This document shows positions 16,372-24,551 of a DNA stretch of 64,000 nucleotides, piece by piece. The stretch is taken from assembly GCF_030686865.1 (NCBI RefSeq), contig NZ_JAQYUS010000004.1:279552-343551 (forward strand), written 5' to 3'. Made by a program: the position numbers and the translations under genes. Under the pieces are notes generated by a model. The model did not search any database and was not told the DNA's origin. It saw only the letters and a list, made by a program, of their open reading frames with translations. This DNA is from Kaistella sp. SH40-3. GTDB lineage: Bacteria; Bacteroidota; Bacteroidia; Flavobacteriales; Weeksellaceae. Each line of letters opens with the position of its first letter. Position 1 is the first letter of the stretch.

Positions 16372-16665
16372 ATGAAAAACCTGCATATCGTAGCCCTATT
16401 CCAATTCAAAGAAAGTGATTTAATGGACGCTTTGGAATTACTGAAAAAATTAGTTTTTGAAACCCGAAAAGAAGAAGGTTGTTTACAGTACGACTTGATC
16501 GAAGACAATACCAACAAAGGCGTATTCTTTATAGTTGAACTTTGGGAAAGTGACGAACATCACCACCAACACAATGGCACAGATCATTTGATGAATTTCA
16601 GAAATCAATCGGCATCGATGTTAGAGAAATCTGCACAGGTTTATAAAGGATACAAAACTTTCTAA
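16372..16665 (+). CDS. Antibiotic-biosynthesis-monooxygenase (ABM) domain protein
   Basis: A 97-residue ferredoxin-like ABM domain, a dimeric fold used by quinol monooxygenases such as YgiN and by haem-degrading enzymes. Typical features are the N-terminal strand LHIVALFQFKE, the central ETRKEEGCLQYDLIEDN and VELWESDEHHHQHNGTDHL. The cofactor-free monooxygenase reaction is possible but unproven. Three bases separate it from the following deformylase-like gene, so they form one transcript. Confidence 0.85.
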   Translation: MKNLHIVALFQFKESDLMDALELLKKLVFETRKEEGCLQYDLIEDNTNKGVFFIVELWESDEHHHQHNGTDHLMNFRNQSASMLEKSAQVYKGYKTF

Positions 16666-16668
16666 ATC

Positions 16669-17286
16669 ATGAAGAAGGTTTCCTTATTATTGGTCTTATT
16701 TTCTGTCTTTGCCTTTTCTCAAAAATATACAAAATCAGAAATTTCAAGAATTACGGAAGGGAATATCGATTCAGCCTTGCCTATTTTTCAAACATCTGAT
16801 TCCTTGCAGCATCGAGTTTTACTTGATCAATCGATGGATGCAAATCCAAAAGATAAATACACGAAGATTTTGGTCAACCGAATGAAACTTGCCCTTCTTT
16901 CCACGGGAAGCGGAGTTGGAATCGCAGCACCACAAGTTGGAATTAATCGAAATATCATTTGGGCAAAAAGGTTTGATAAAGAAGGAAAACCTTTGGAATA
17001 TTTTATCAACCCTAAAATTCTCTGGCGTTCAGAAGTTTTGAATTTCGGTCCGGAAGGTGATTTATCCATCGAGGTTTTCAGAGATAACTTTTACAGAAGT
17101 CAGGTTATTCAGTTAGAATATTTTGATTTAAATGGAAAGAAACACACTGAAATTGTGGAAGGTTTTACGGCGGTTATTCTGCAGCACGAAATCGATCATC
17201 TCTCTGGGATTTTAATTTCTGATAAAATTGAGAATCAGAAAATAAAGACTTTCGAAAAAGTGGAGTTCTACAAGGAAGTAAAGTGA
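16669..17286 (+). CDS. Exported peptide-deformylase-like protein with Cys-to-Asp in the metal site
   Basis: A 205-residue protein with a clear signal peptide (MKKVSLLLVLFSVFAFSQ) joined to a peptide-deformylase fold. Motif I is GVGIAAPQVG (about residues 84-93). Motif II reads EGDLS where true deformylases have EGCLS, so the metal-ligand Cys is Asp. Motif III is QHEIDHLSG (about 173-181) with both His ligands and the catalytic Glu. Cytoplasmic Def removes the formyl group from nascent chains, so an exported form cannot do that job. It may be a periplasmic metallopeptidase or amidase. The substitution is read directly from ggaaggtgatttatcc at 17053-17068. Confidence 0.85.
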   Translation: MKKVSLLLVLFSVFAFSQKYTKSEISRITEGNIDSALPIFQTSDSLQHRVLLDQSMDANPKDKYTKILVNRMKLALLSTGSGVGIAAPQVGINRNIIWAKRFDKEGKPLEYFINPKILWRSEVLNFGPEGDLSIEVFRDNFYRSQVIQLEYFDLNGKKHTEIVEGFTAVILQHEIDHLSGILISDKIENQKIKTFEKVEFYKEVK

Positions 17287-17376
17287 TTTTTTTTGCGCAC
17301 AGATTTAACGGATTTACACAGATTCGTTCTAACTATTTTCTGTAATTGCTATATTAGTTGAATTTTACAAATAAAA

Positions 17377-17400
17377 AAATCACCTTTTGCGAGGTGATTT
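17377..17400. terminator. Bidirectional terminator between the deformylase-like gene and lipB
   Basis: A 9-bp stem (AAATCACCT/AGGTGATTT) with a 6-nt loop has A-rich sequence on the left and T-rich on the right. It lies between two convergent genes. Confidence 0.75.
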
Positions 17401-17450
17401 TCAATTATCATTAAATCTGTGAGAATCCGTGCAATCTGTGAGAAAAATTC

Positions 17451-18173
17451 TTAAAAAATATGCGCTTCAAAAACGTCACAGAAATGTTTTTTAATCTTCT
17501 CTTTCACTTCAGCCATTTCCTCTTCAGAGAATTTGCGTTCCAATTCTCTTTGCAAAGAAGTCACACCTTTATCTTTAATTCCGCACGCAATAATATATTC
17601 AAAATAACGCAAATCAGTATTCACATTCAACGCAAAACCATGCATGGTCACCCACTTTGAAGTCTTCACGCCCATCGCACAAATCTTACGCGCATAAGGT
17701 TTTCCAACATCCAGCCAAACTCCAGTTTCGCCTTCACTTCTTTCCCCTTTCAAACCATATTCTGCAATCGTGCGAATAATCACTTCCTCCAAATTTCGCA
17801 TATACAGATGAATGTCAGATTTAAAATTATCCAAATCCAAAATCGGATAACCCACAATCTGCCCGAAACCGTGATACGTAATATCTCCACCGCGATTCGT
17901 CTTCACATAAGTCGCATTAATTTCCTCCAACTTTTTCGCATTCGCCAGCATATTATGCTCGTCCCCGGATTTCCCAATCGTGTAAACATGCGGATGCTCC
18001 ACAAACAATAAATAATTCCGAGTTTCTACCTGTTCATCGTCAGTTCGGTTGCGATTCGCCAATTTCAAATCGATAATTTCCTTCATCAATTTTTCCTGAA
18101 ATTCAAAAGCCGGTTCATAATCCATCAACCCTAATTCCTGAAACTGCAAAGTTCTATTCTGTGTGCTTATCAT
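17451..18173 (-). CDS. lipB: Octanoyltransferase (lipoyl synthesis)
   Basis: Transfers octanoyl from acyl carrier protein to the lipoyl domains of E2 and GcvH proteins, the first step of lipoate synthesis. The 240-residue protein has VEHPHVYTIGKSG, the signature RGGDITYHGFGQIVGYPI and the catalytic Lys in ARKICAMGVKTSKWVTMHG. The acyl-thioester Cys is in ACGIKDKGVTSL. The length is normal with a slightly extended N-terminus. It lies near the lipoate-dependent E2 gene at 14899, which is a functional fit, but the two are not in one operon. Confidence 0.95.
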   Translation of the reverse strand: MISTQNRTLQFQELGLMDYEPAFEFQEKLMKEIIDLKLANRNRTDDEQVETRNYLLFVEHPHVYTIGKSGDEHNMLANAKKLEEINATYVKTNRGGDITYHGFGQIVGYPILDLDNFKSDIHLYMRNLEEVIIRTIAEYGLKGERSEGETGVWLDVGKPYARKICAMGVKTSKWVTMHGFALNVNTDLRYFEYIIACGIKDKGVTSLQRELERKFSEEEMAEVKEKIKKHFCDVFEAHIF

Positions 18174-18186
18174 TTTATTTTACTTT

Positions 18187-18325
18187 TTTGGGCAATCCCC
18201 TATGCGAAACTTTTCCAGCCGCTTGGGTCGGGCTATCCGTTGCAATTCCTCATTTCGGCGCTCGCTTCGCTCGCGCCTCTACTCTGGGATTTCCACTTCT
18301 ATCCCTATTGCGAGATTCTGCTTCT
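18187..18325. repeat. Dispersed repeat, copy E2 (opposite orientation, GC-rich)
   Basis: GC content is well above the surroundings. It contains gggctatccgttgcaattcct, the inner palindrome GGCGCTCGCTTCGCTCGCGCC and gggatttccacttctatccct. The same blocks appear in the same order at 60765-60870. On the minus strand it reads AGCCCGACCCAAGCGG, matching the AGCCCGACTTGAGCGG of copy E3. Confidence 0.72.
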
Positions 18326-18390
18326 TTCACCTCTTATTTCTAAAATTAAGAAAGAAGGTCCTTTGTTTTTTCCTTGGCAAATTTATAAAA

Positions 18391-19125
18391 TTAATTTATT
18401 ATGCTACGAATAAAATTTTCTCCTTTTTTTGCCCAGTCATCATTATTAAGCAAAATATTAACGAAAGCAGTTCCGATAATTCCACCATCTGCTTTTTCGG
18501 TAACCTTATCAAAATCAGATTTATTTTTAATTCCAAACCCAATCATCACCGGATTTTTCAAACGTAAATTCGCTAGTCGATTCAGATATTCTTCATTATT
18601 GATTTCTTTCGCCTCATTCCCCGTTGTAGAAGAACTTGAAACGGCATATAAAAATCCTGAACTTAAAGAATCTAAATATTTTATTCTTTCATCAGAAGTT
18701 TCCGGCGTTACTAAAAAGATAAAATTCAGATTGTATTTTTTTAAAATTGAACGATAATTCTTTTCAAATTCCACCGGTGGCAAATCAGGAATAATCAATC
18801 CCGAAACTCCGGAATCCTTACATTCCTCGCAGAATTTCTCAAATCCAAAACTTAAAACTGGATTAATGTAGCCCATCAAAATAATCGGAATTTTCATTTC
18901 TGACTTTACCCATTTCAGTTGTCCAAAAAGTTCGGCGATGGTCATTCCGTTTTTCAAAGCGATTTCGTGTGCTTTCTGAATTACAGGTCCATCAGCAACC
19001 GGATCAGAATATGGCATTCCAATTTCGATATAATCTGCACCAGAATTTTGGATTAATTTTAAAATTTCAGTCGTGTCTTTCAACTTTGGAATTCCCGCAG
19101 TGAAATATATATTGAGTTTTTTCAT
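18391..19125 (-). CDS. trpA: Tryptophan synthase alpha chain
   Basis: Cleaves indole-3-glycerol phosphate to indole and glyceraldehyde-3-phosphate in the TrpAB complex. The 244-residue TIM barrel shows GADYIEIGMPYSDPVADGP with both catalytic acids (Glu and Asp), GLIIPDLPP, FLVTPETSDERI, the active-site loop SSSSTTG and GFGIKN. Its ATG overlaps the stop of the DoxX-like gene by four bases (ATGA), so translation is coupled. It is the last gene of the trp operon. Slightly shorter than E. coli TrpA, as usual in Bacteroidota. Confidence 0.96.
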   Translation of the reverse strand: MKKLNIYFTAGIPKLKDTTEILKLIQNSGADYIEIGMPYSDPVADGPVIQKAHEIALKNGMTIAELFGQLKWVKSEMKIPIILMGYINPVLSFGFEKFCEECKDSGVSGLIIPDLPPVEFEKNYRSILKKYNLNFIFLVTPETSDERIKYLDSLSSGFLYAVSSSSTTGNEAKEINNEEYLNRLANLRLKNPVMIGFGIKNKSDFDKVTEKADGGIIGTAFVNILLNNDDWAKKGENFIRSIIN

Positions 19126-19664
19126 GGGTTTAAAAATTTAATTAAATAGTTGATACTAAACATTAATAATTCAATAACAGCAATCATCACAATGCCAATC
19201 GGAATATAAATCCATCTAATTTTAAAGATAAACTTACCTCTTAAAATTTTGAAAGCATCCAGAATTTTGAAACGATGTTTGAACAGAATTATTAAAATTA
19301 ATACTTGAAATAAAATAGCATTTACTAATGCTCGTACATGAACTTTAAAAGAATAATCCTGAAGAATAATGTTGATTAAAATTGAACTTAAAACAAATCC
19401 ACCAAGTATTCTTGTTCTCGGAATCATCAATAACACCGCTCCTAAAACTTCGAATATTCCAATGATGATAACATAAGGTTTTGAATAGGAATAAAATGCC
19501 CACATCAAAGACATTGGATCCATTGTATTGATGGGTTCTTTGTAAGACTGAAAATCTCCGAATTGGATTGGTTTTGAGACACCATAAATGATCATATACA
19601 CAGCTACAATGTAAACTGCTATCCATTCGAAGATATTAAAAATTTCAATTTTTGTAATTTTCAT
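19122..19664 (-). CDS. DoxX-like membrane protein embedded in the trp operon
   Basis: A 180-residue integral membrane protein with about four to five helices ([66 protein letters not shown] and a C-terminal helix). The layout matches the DoxX/DoxD-like family seen in flavobacteria. The best start is the ATG at 19664, which overlaps the trpB stop in an ATGA; a longer frame upstream would overlap trpB by a further 54 bases and lacks support. The gene also overlaps trpA by four bases, so it is translated with both synthase subunits. No role in tryptophan synthesis is known. Confidence 0.8.
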   Translation of the reverse strand: MKITKIEIFNIFEWIAVYIVAVYMIIYGVSKPIQFGDFQSYKEPINTMDPMSLMWAFYSYSKPYVIIIGIFEVLGAVLLMIPRTRILGGFVLSSILINIILQDYSFKVHVRALVNAILFQVLILIILFKHRFKILDAFKILRGKFIFKIRWIYIPIGIVMIAVIELLMFSINYLIKFLNP

Positions 19665-20845
19665 TCTAAATGTTTCAAATAAGTTTCCATATCCTTGTCG
19701 CCTCTTCCACTTAAACAAATCACGACAACTTCATCCTTCCCAAAGGTTTTCTTTTCCAAAACCGCCAAAGCATGCGCAGATTCCAACGCCGGAATAATTC
19801 CTTCGATTTGAGTCAATTCAAAAGCAGATTTCAACGCTTCGTCATCAGTAATGCTGAAAAACTCTGCTCTATTTTCTTTAAATAAATTCGCATGCATTGG
19901 TCCAATTCCAGGATAATCCAGTCCAGCAGAAATCGAATGCGGTTCAATAACTTGTCCATCTTCGGTTTGCATGACCAAACTTTTACTTCCATGCAAAACT
20001 CCCAATGTTCCCAAGAAAGTCGTCGCCGCGGATTTGCCAGAATCCAAACCGAAACCGCCGGCTTCAGCAGCGATAATCTTCACGGTTGGTTCATCAACAA
20101 AATGGTAGAAAGTTCCGGCAGCATTACTTCCGCCACCAACACAAGCAATAACCACATCAGGGTTTTCGCGTCCAATCTTTTCCCTCAACTGCCATTTTAT
20201 TTCTTCCGAAATTACACTTTGAAACCGCGCTACCAAATCCGGAAAAGGATGTGGACCAACCACACTTCCAATGATATAATGAGTGGTTGTGGCATTATTA
20301 ATCCAATCTCTCAAGGCTTCATTCACCGCATCTTTTAAAGTTTTAGAACCCGAAGTTGCTGGAATAACGATCGCGCCTAACATTTTCATTCTACCAACAT
20401 TTGGTGCTTGACGAGCGATATCAACTTCGCCCATATAAATAATACATTCTAAACCGAGCAGAGCACACACAGTCGCAGTTGCAACGCCATGTTGACCAGC
20501 ACCAGTTTCTGCAATAATTCTGTGTTTTCCTAATTTTTTAGCGAGCAACGCTTGACCTAAAGCATTGTTAATTTTATGCGCGCCAGTATGATTCAAATCT
20601 TCTCTTTTCAGATAAACTTGCGTTTGATATTTTTCGCTCAAATTCTTTGCATAATATAACGGAGTTGCACGACCAACGTAATTTTTCAACAGATCTTGAT
20701 ATTCCTCTTGGAACTCTTCCGAATCAATTATTTCTAAATAATTATGTTGAAGTTCCTCTACATTTGGATATAACATTTCTGGCACAAACGCTCCACCGAA
20801 TTCGCCGTAATAACCATTTTCATCTGGGTTTCTATATGTTTTCAT
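19661..20845 (-). CDS. trpB: Tryptophan synthase beta chain
   Basis: PLP enzyme that joins indole and serine. The 394-residue protein has the early [15 protein letters not shown], the PLP lysine in [16 protein letters not shown] (about residues 82-97), [12 protein letters not shown], the phosphate-binding [10 protein letters not shown] and the late CLSGRGDKD. This is the TrpB1 type that works with TrpA. About 600 bases, including a dead transposase and REP palindromes, separate it from trpF. The operon reading may continue through or a new start may lie near 20850. Confidence 0.97.
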   Translation of the reverse strand: MKTYRNPDENGYYGEFGGAFVPEMLYPNVEELQHNYLEIIDSEEFQEEYQDLLKNYVGRATPLYYAKNLSEKYQTQVYLKREDLNHTGAHKINNALGQALLAKKLGKHRIIAETGAGQHGVATATVCALLGLECIIYMGEVDIARQAPNVGRMKMLGAIVIPATSGSKTLKDAVNEALRDWINNATTTHYIIGSVVGPHPFPDLVARFQSVISEEIKWQLREKIGRENPDVVIACVGGGSNAAGTFYHFVDEPTVKIIAAEAGGFGLDSGKSAATTFLGTLGVLHGSKSLVMQTEDGQVIEPHSISAGLDYPGIGPMHANLFKENRAEFFSITDDEALKSAFELTQIEGIIPALESAHALAVLEKKTFGKDEVVVICLSGRGDKDMETYLKHLE

Positions 20846-20866
20846 ATTATATATTTAATTTTTCAA

Positions 20867-20937
20867 GCCACCAAGTGGCGATTTAACAAAGGATAGGATA
20901 AAATCCTATTTGATAGCAATATGGGATGAAATCCTAT
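20867..20937. repeat. REP-like palindrome cluster A (left edge of the transposase remnant)
   Basis: Three short palindromes in order: GCCAC-caa-GTGGC (20867-20879), ATAGGAT-aaa-ATCCTAT (20893-20909) and ATGGGAT-gaa-ATCCTAT (20921-20937). The order is the reverse of cluster B on the other side of the transposase, so the two clusters are inverted relative to each other. Confidence 0.8.
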
Positions 20938-20951
20938 TAATGCATGTCACA

Positions 20952-21403
20952 TTAATCCCAAAGATATTTTTCATCATATTCCACATTATTTTCAATTAAC
21001 ATTTCTACAAATTCATTCTTGAAATTTAATCCCTCATGATGTTTTCTCTGATTCACGATGTAGTTCTTAACAATTTCCAGATTGCTTCTACAAACAGAAA
21101 ATCCACCGTAACCGTCTTGTCAAAAAAAATGTTCATATTTACTAACTTTTGTTTTTATCCATTTGGAAGAATGCGCCTTAACTTCCTGAACCAATTTCAT
21201 CAACGCAATTTTTCTTGAAAGCAAACATAAAATTGGATATGATTATCTGTTCCTCCAATTTGAATTGCTGTACTTTCGAAATCCTTGCAAATGGTCGCAA
21301 TGTATTTGCACAATTCATTTTCTATTTTTTCATCGATAAAATCATTTCTGTGCTTTGTGATGAAAACGATATGGACGTAATTTTTGACTAATGATTGTGG
21401 CAT
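20952..21403 (-). pseudogene. Broken IS200/RAYT-type Y1 transposase (REP-associated)
   Basis: The minus strand from ATG 21403 begins MPQSLVKNYVHIVFITKHRN, typical of small IS200-like Y1 transposases of about 150 residues. The frame breaks at about 21234 inside the HUH metal motif (DNHIQF instead of an expected HIHIL), consistent with loss of one base. Reading in the next frame restores LSRKIALMKLVQEVKAHSSK. A TGA then replaces an expected Trp codon (21120-21122), after which QDGYGGFSVCRSNLEIVKNY, carrying the expected catalytic Tyr, continues to a stop at 20952. One frameshift and one nonsense mutation make it inactive. Confidence 0.85.
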
Positions 21404-21429
21404 GGTTGTGTTTTTTTGATTTCAACATT

Positions 21430-21473
21430 AATAGGATTTCATCCTATTCTTTGTTAACGCGTCACTTTGCGAC
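21430..21473. repeat. REP-like palindrome cluster B (right edge, overlapping the trpF end)
   Basis: AATAGGAT-ttc-ATCCTATT (21430-21448) is followed by the imperfect palindrome GTCAC-ttt-GCGAC (21461-21473). The second palindrome lies inside the last codons of trpF and encodes its SRKVTR tail. Confidence 0.78.
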
Positions 21474-22110
21474 TTAATGCATTTTTAAACTTAAGAATTT
21501 TTCCAATATCTTTATTTCCTGGTTCCAGTTCAAATTTTGAATTGATATCTAAAGCAAAAGGTTTCTGCTTTAATAATTTAATATTTATAATATTGTCTTC
21601 TGAGATTCCTCCACTTAAAAAATACGGTTTGTTGATTTCTAAATCATTTAAAATTTGCCAGTCGAAAGAATTTCCTGTTCCGCCAAACGATTTTGAATCG
21701 GTATCGAAAAGAAAATAATCGACTTCAGATTTTAAATTTTGGATTTTAAATTTTAAATTTCCTAAATCAGTTCCTATTCTGAAAACTTTGATGATTTTAA
21801 TTTCCGGGTCTAATTCTATTTTTAATTCGGTGATAAAATCATCATTTTCATCGCCGTGAAGTTGGATAAAATTGAGGTTTGCTTTTTCAGAAATTTCTCT
21901 AATTTTTTCTGCACTTTCGTTAACAAAAACTCCGACCTTTCCGCTATGTTTGATTGCTTTTATTTCTTCTAAAGTCAAAGAATCCAAAACATATCTAGGA
22001 GATTTTTTATAAAAAATAAAGCCTAAAAAATCTGTCTTTAAAGAAACTAATTCTTCAATTTGATCTAGTTTTGCTAAACCGCAAACTTTTAATTTTAAAT
22101 TAGAATCCAT
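21454..22110 (-). CDS. trpF: Phosphoribosylanthranilate isomerase
   Basis: Isomerises phosphoribosylanthranilate to CdRP in tryptophan synthesis. From the ATG at 22110 the protein has 218 residues: KLKVCGLAKLDQIEEL (with the catalytic Cys of the KxCG motif), LGFIFYKKSPRYV, GVFVNESAEKI, IQLHGDEN and a late catalytic Asp in DYFLFDTDSKSFGGTGNSF, then FLSGGI. A longer frame to 22179 would overlap trpC by 50 bases and is not favoured. Sixteen bases separate it from trpC. The C-terminal SRKVTR is encoded by a REP palindrome, so the natural end has probably been replaced. Confidence 0.94.
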   Translation of the reverse strand: MDSNLKLKVCGLAKLDQIEELVSLKTDFLGFIFYKKSPRYVLDSLTLEEIKAIKHSGKVGVFVNESAEKIREISEKANLNFIQLHGDENDDFITELKIELDPEIKIIKVFRIGTDLGNLKFKIQNLKSEVDYFLFDTDSKSFGGTGNSFDWQILNDLEINKPYFLSGGISEDNIINIKLLKQKPFALDINSKFELEPGNKDIGKILKFKNALSRKVTR

Positions 22111-22126
22111 TCGTAAATTATTAAAA

Positions 22127-22906
22127 TTAGATTGATACATTAAAAACAAACTCTTCAAAAGTACTTCCCGGATTTTCATCTCGCATAAAATACTCGCCCA
22201 TCAAAAACCCATCAAATCCTTTTTCTTTTAGAAATTTAAAGTCTTCTACAGAATAAATTCCACTTTCTGCAACGGCCAGAACTTCTGTTGGCAAAAGGTT
22301 TTTTAAATTAACAGAATGTTGTAAATCAACTTTGAAATCTTTTAGATTTCGATTATTAATTCCGACCAAATCAATTTCTTTATTAAAATATTTTAATTCT
22401 TCTTCGGTATGAATTTCCAATAAAACTTCCAATCCTAATTCGTGAGATAATTCTGTAAATTCCTGAACTTGGTTTGGAGAAAGACAGGCCGCAATTAATA
22501 AAATAACATCTGCTCCATTCGCTTTCGCTTCGTAAAACTGGTATTCATCAATCATAAAATCCTTCCGCAAAATTGGAATAGAAATTTCATCTCTTACTTT
22601 CAAAATATCTCCTAATTTTCCTCCAAAGAATTCTGAATCAGTCAAAATTGAAATGGCACTCGCTCCAAATTTTTGGTATGATTTTGCAACGTCTAAAACA
22701 TCTACTTGATCATTGATGATTCCTTTACTGGGAGATTGTCTTTTAAATTCAGCAATAATTCCACTACCCGATTTCACTGATTTTTTTAAAGAAAAAGTTT
22801 TTCGGTCAAAAAGTGGTGCATCTTTTAATTCCGTTAAAGAAATATTCTTTTTCGCTTCCGCAACTTCCTGCTTTTTTTGTTCAATTATTTTATCGAGAAT
22901 ATTCAT
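22127..22906 (-). CDS. trpC: Indole-3-glycerol phosphate synthase
   Basis: Closes the indole ring from CdRP. The 259-residue TIM barrel shows MNILDKIIEQKKQEV, the substrate-binding IAEFKRQSPSKG, ILTDSEFFGGKL, LRKDFMIDEYQ, the catalytic EIHTEEEL, GINNRNLKDF and AESGIYSVED. The length is normal for a monofunctional TrpC. Two bases separate it from trpD, indicating a tight operon. Confidence 0.96.
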   Translation of the reverse strand: MNILDKIIEQKKQEVAEAKKNISLTELKDAPLFDRKTFSLKKSVKSGSGIIAEFKRQSPSKGIINDQVDVLDVAKSYQKFGASAISILTDSEFFGGKLGDILKVRDEISIPILRKDFMIDEYQFYEAKANGADVILLIAACLSPNQVQEFTELSHELGLEVLLEIHTEEELKYFNKEIDLVGINNRNLKDFKVDLQHSVNLKNLLPTEVLAVAESGIYSVEDFKFLKEKGFDGFLMGEYFMRDENPGSTFEEFVFNVSI

Positions 22907-22908
22907 TT

Positions 22909-23895
22909 TTAATCAATTAAAACATTTAGACAATTCAGGGCTTTTCCATCCATTAAACTTTCTTTAGCCATCATTAAGCAATTCTCATAATCACCATATT
23001 TCTCCGTATTCTTCAAAGCCATCGCTGCATTGGCTAAAACAACAGCGTTTTGTTCGTACGTTCCTTTTCCTTCTAAAATGGTTTTAAATATTTGCGCTGC
23101 TTCTTCAATACTAGTTCCGCCAAAAATAGTTTCTGCTTCGATATTTCTAAACTTCAATTCTTCGGCTGAATAAATCTTCTCTCCGTATTTATCTATGATT
23201 TTCGTATCGCTGGTCAAACTTATTTCGTCATAGCCATCCAAAGCATTTACCAGCAAAAAATCAGCATTTTTCTTCTGCAATAAATATTGGTAAATCCGTG
23301 CAATTTCTAAATTTGCCACACCAATCATGGTATATTTTGGTTGCGCTGGATTAATCAAAGGTCCCAACATATTGAAAAAAGTTTTTAAACCTAAATTTTT
23401 ACGCATCGGTGCGATTGATTTCAAGGAAGTGTGGAAAATCGGTGCGTGTAAGTAGCAGAAATTTCCTTTTTCCAAATCGTTTTTCAACTCGGCTTCCGAT
23501 TCTCTAAATCGATAACCTAAAGTTTCCAACACATTAGATGCTCCGCTAATTGTTGAGGCTGCGTAATTTCCATGCTTCGCAACTTTTTGTCCAGTTCCGG
23601 CTACGACAAAACTCGCCAAAGTTGATATATTAAAAGTGTTTTTTCCATCGCCACCGGTTCCAACAATGTCCACCAAATCATCGGTTCCCAAATCGATTTT
23701 TGGTGCGAGTTGTTGCAATGCTTCTGTAAAACCTTCCAATTCTGCGAGCGTAATGCTTCGCATTAGGAAAACGGTAACGAAAGAAGTCACTTCAATTTCA
23801 TTAAAAATATTCTTTGAAATTTCTAATAAAATAGATTTCGCTTGGGCTTTGCTCAGAGTTTGGTGGTCGAATAAATATTGTAATATTTCTTTCAT
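22909..23895 (-). CDS. trpD: Anthranilate phosphoribosyltransferase
   Basis: Joins anthranilate to PRPP. The 328-residue protein has the PRPP-binding signature VGTGGDGKNTFNIST (about residues 79-93), the KHGNYAAST segment, HAPIFHTSLKSIAPMRKNLG and the NMLGPLINPAQP motif. It is a separate protein, not fused to trpG. The start at 23895 lies 74 bases after the trpG stop, with a REP element in that gap. Confidence 0.96.
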   Translation of the reverse strand: MKEILQYLFDHQTLSKAQAKSILLEISKNIFNEIEVTSFVTVFLMRSITLAELEGFTEALQQLAPKIDLGTDDLVDIVGTGGDGKNTFNISTLASFVVAGTGQKVAKHGNYAASTISGASNVLETLGYRFRESEAELKNDLEKGNFCYLHAPIFHTSLKSIAPMRKNLGLKTFFNMLGPLINPAQPKYTMIGVANLEIARIYQYLLQKKNADFLLVNALDGYDEISLTSDTKIIDKYGEKIYSAEELKFRNIEAETIFGGTSIEEAAQIFKTILEGKGTYEQNAVVLANAAMALKNTEKYGDYENCLMMAKESLMDGKALNCLNVLID

Positions 23896-23925
23896 CTTTT
23901 TTATGTTTTCGTGTTATCATATTTT

Positions 23926-23968
23926 CATAGGGCTTCACCCTATGCTATTGATATCGCCACTTCGTGGC
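23926..23968. repeat. REP-like element C between trpG and trpD
   Basis: CATAGGG-cttca-CCCTATG (23926-23944), then 11 bases, then GCCAC-ttc-GTGGC (23956-23968). The two-palindrome plan is that of clusters A and B around the transposase remnant, and the element ends one base from the trpG stop codon. It is a solitary copy without a transposase. Confidence 0.8.
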
Positions 23969-23969
23969 T

Positions 23970-24539
23970 TTAGTTCTTTAAAAAATTTTGGATAATCTTT
24001 TTGCCGTGTGGTGTTAAGATACTTTCCGGATGATATTGAACGGCCTGAACATCGTAATTTTTATGTTGAAGCGACATGATCATGCCGTTCTCATCAACTG
24101 AAGTAATTTCCAATTCGGCCGGGAAGTCTTCAGGATTTACGGCCCAACTGTGATATCTTCCAACTTCCAAATTTTCGGGTAAATCTCTTAAAAGTCGAGC
24201 ATCTTTTTTGATGGTTCGAGCATTCGTTGCAACACCGTGATAAATCTCCGTTAGATTAATTAAACTTCCGCCAAAGGCTTCTGCAATCGCCTGCTGACCA
24301 AGACAAACTCCTAAAATCGATTTCGTTGGCGCATATTTTTCAATCAGTTCAATTAAAATTCCCGCTTCACTCGGAATTCCTGGACCTGGAGAAAGCACAA
24401 TTTTATCATACTTTTCGATTTCCTCTAAAGTGATTTGATCATTGCGAAAAACATCTACTTTTTCACCGCTAATTTGCTCAATCATTTGAACCAAATTGTA
24501 CGTAAAACTGTCGTAATTATCGAAGACTAATATTTTCAT
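23970..24539 (-). CDS. trpG: Anthranilate synthase glutamine amidotransferase subunit
   Basis: Supplies ammonia from glutamine to TrpE. The 189-residue class I amidotransferase has DNYDSFTYNLVQ, LSPGPGIPSEAG, the nucleophile elbow GVCLGQQAIAEAFGG (Cys near residue 79) and the catalytic QYHPESILTPHG. It may also serve PabB, as in many bacteria with one such subunit. It starts 12 bases after the trpE stop. Confidence 0.95.
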   Translation of the reverse strand: MKILVFDNYDSFTYNLVQMIEQISGEKVDVFRNDQITLEEIEKYDKIVLSPGPGIPSEAGILIELIEKYAPTKSILGVCLGQQAIAEAFGGSLINLTEIYHGVATNARTIKKDARLLRDLPENLEVGRYHSWAVNPEDFPAELEITSVDENGMIMSLQHKNYDVQAVQYHPESILTPHGKKIIQNFLKN

Positions 24540-24551
24540 AATTGTATTTTC

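Noticed and set aside
19665..19718. Longer start for the DoxX-like gene
   Set aside because: It would overlap trpB by 58 bases; the ATGA overlap at 19664 is typical of coupled genes in this operon and begins the conserved membrane segment.
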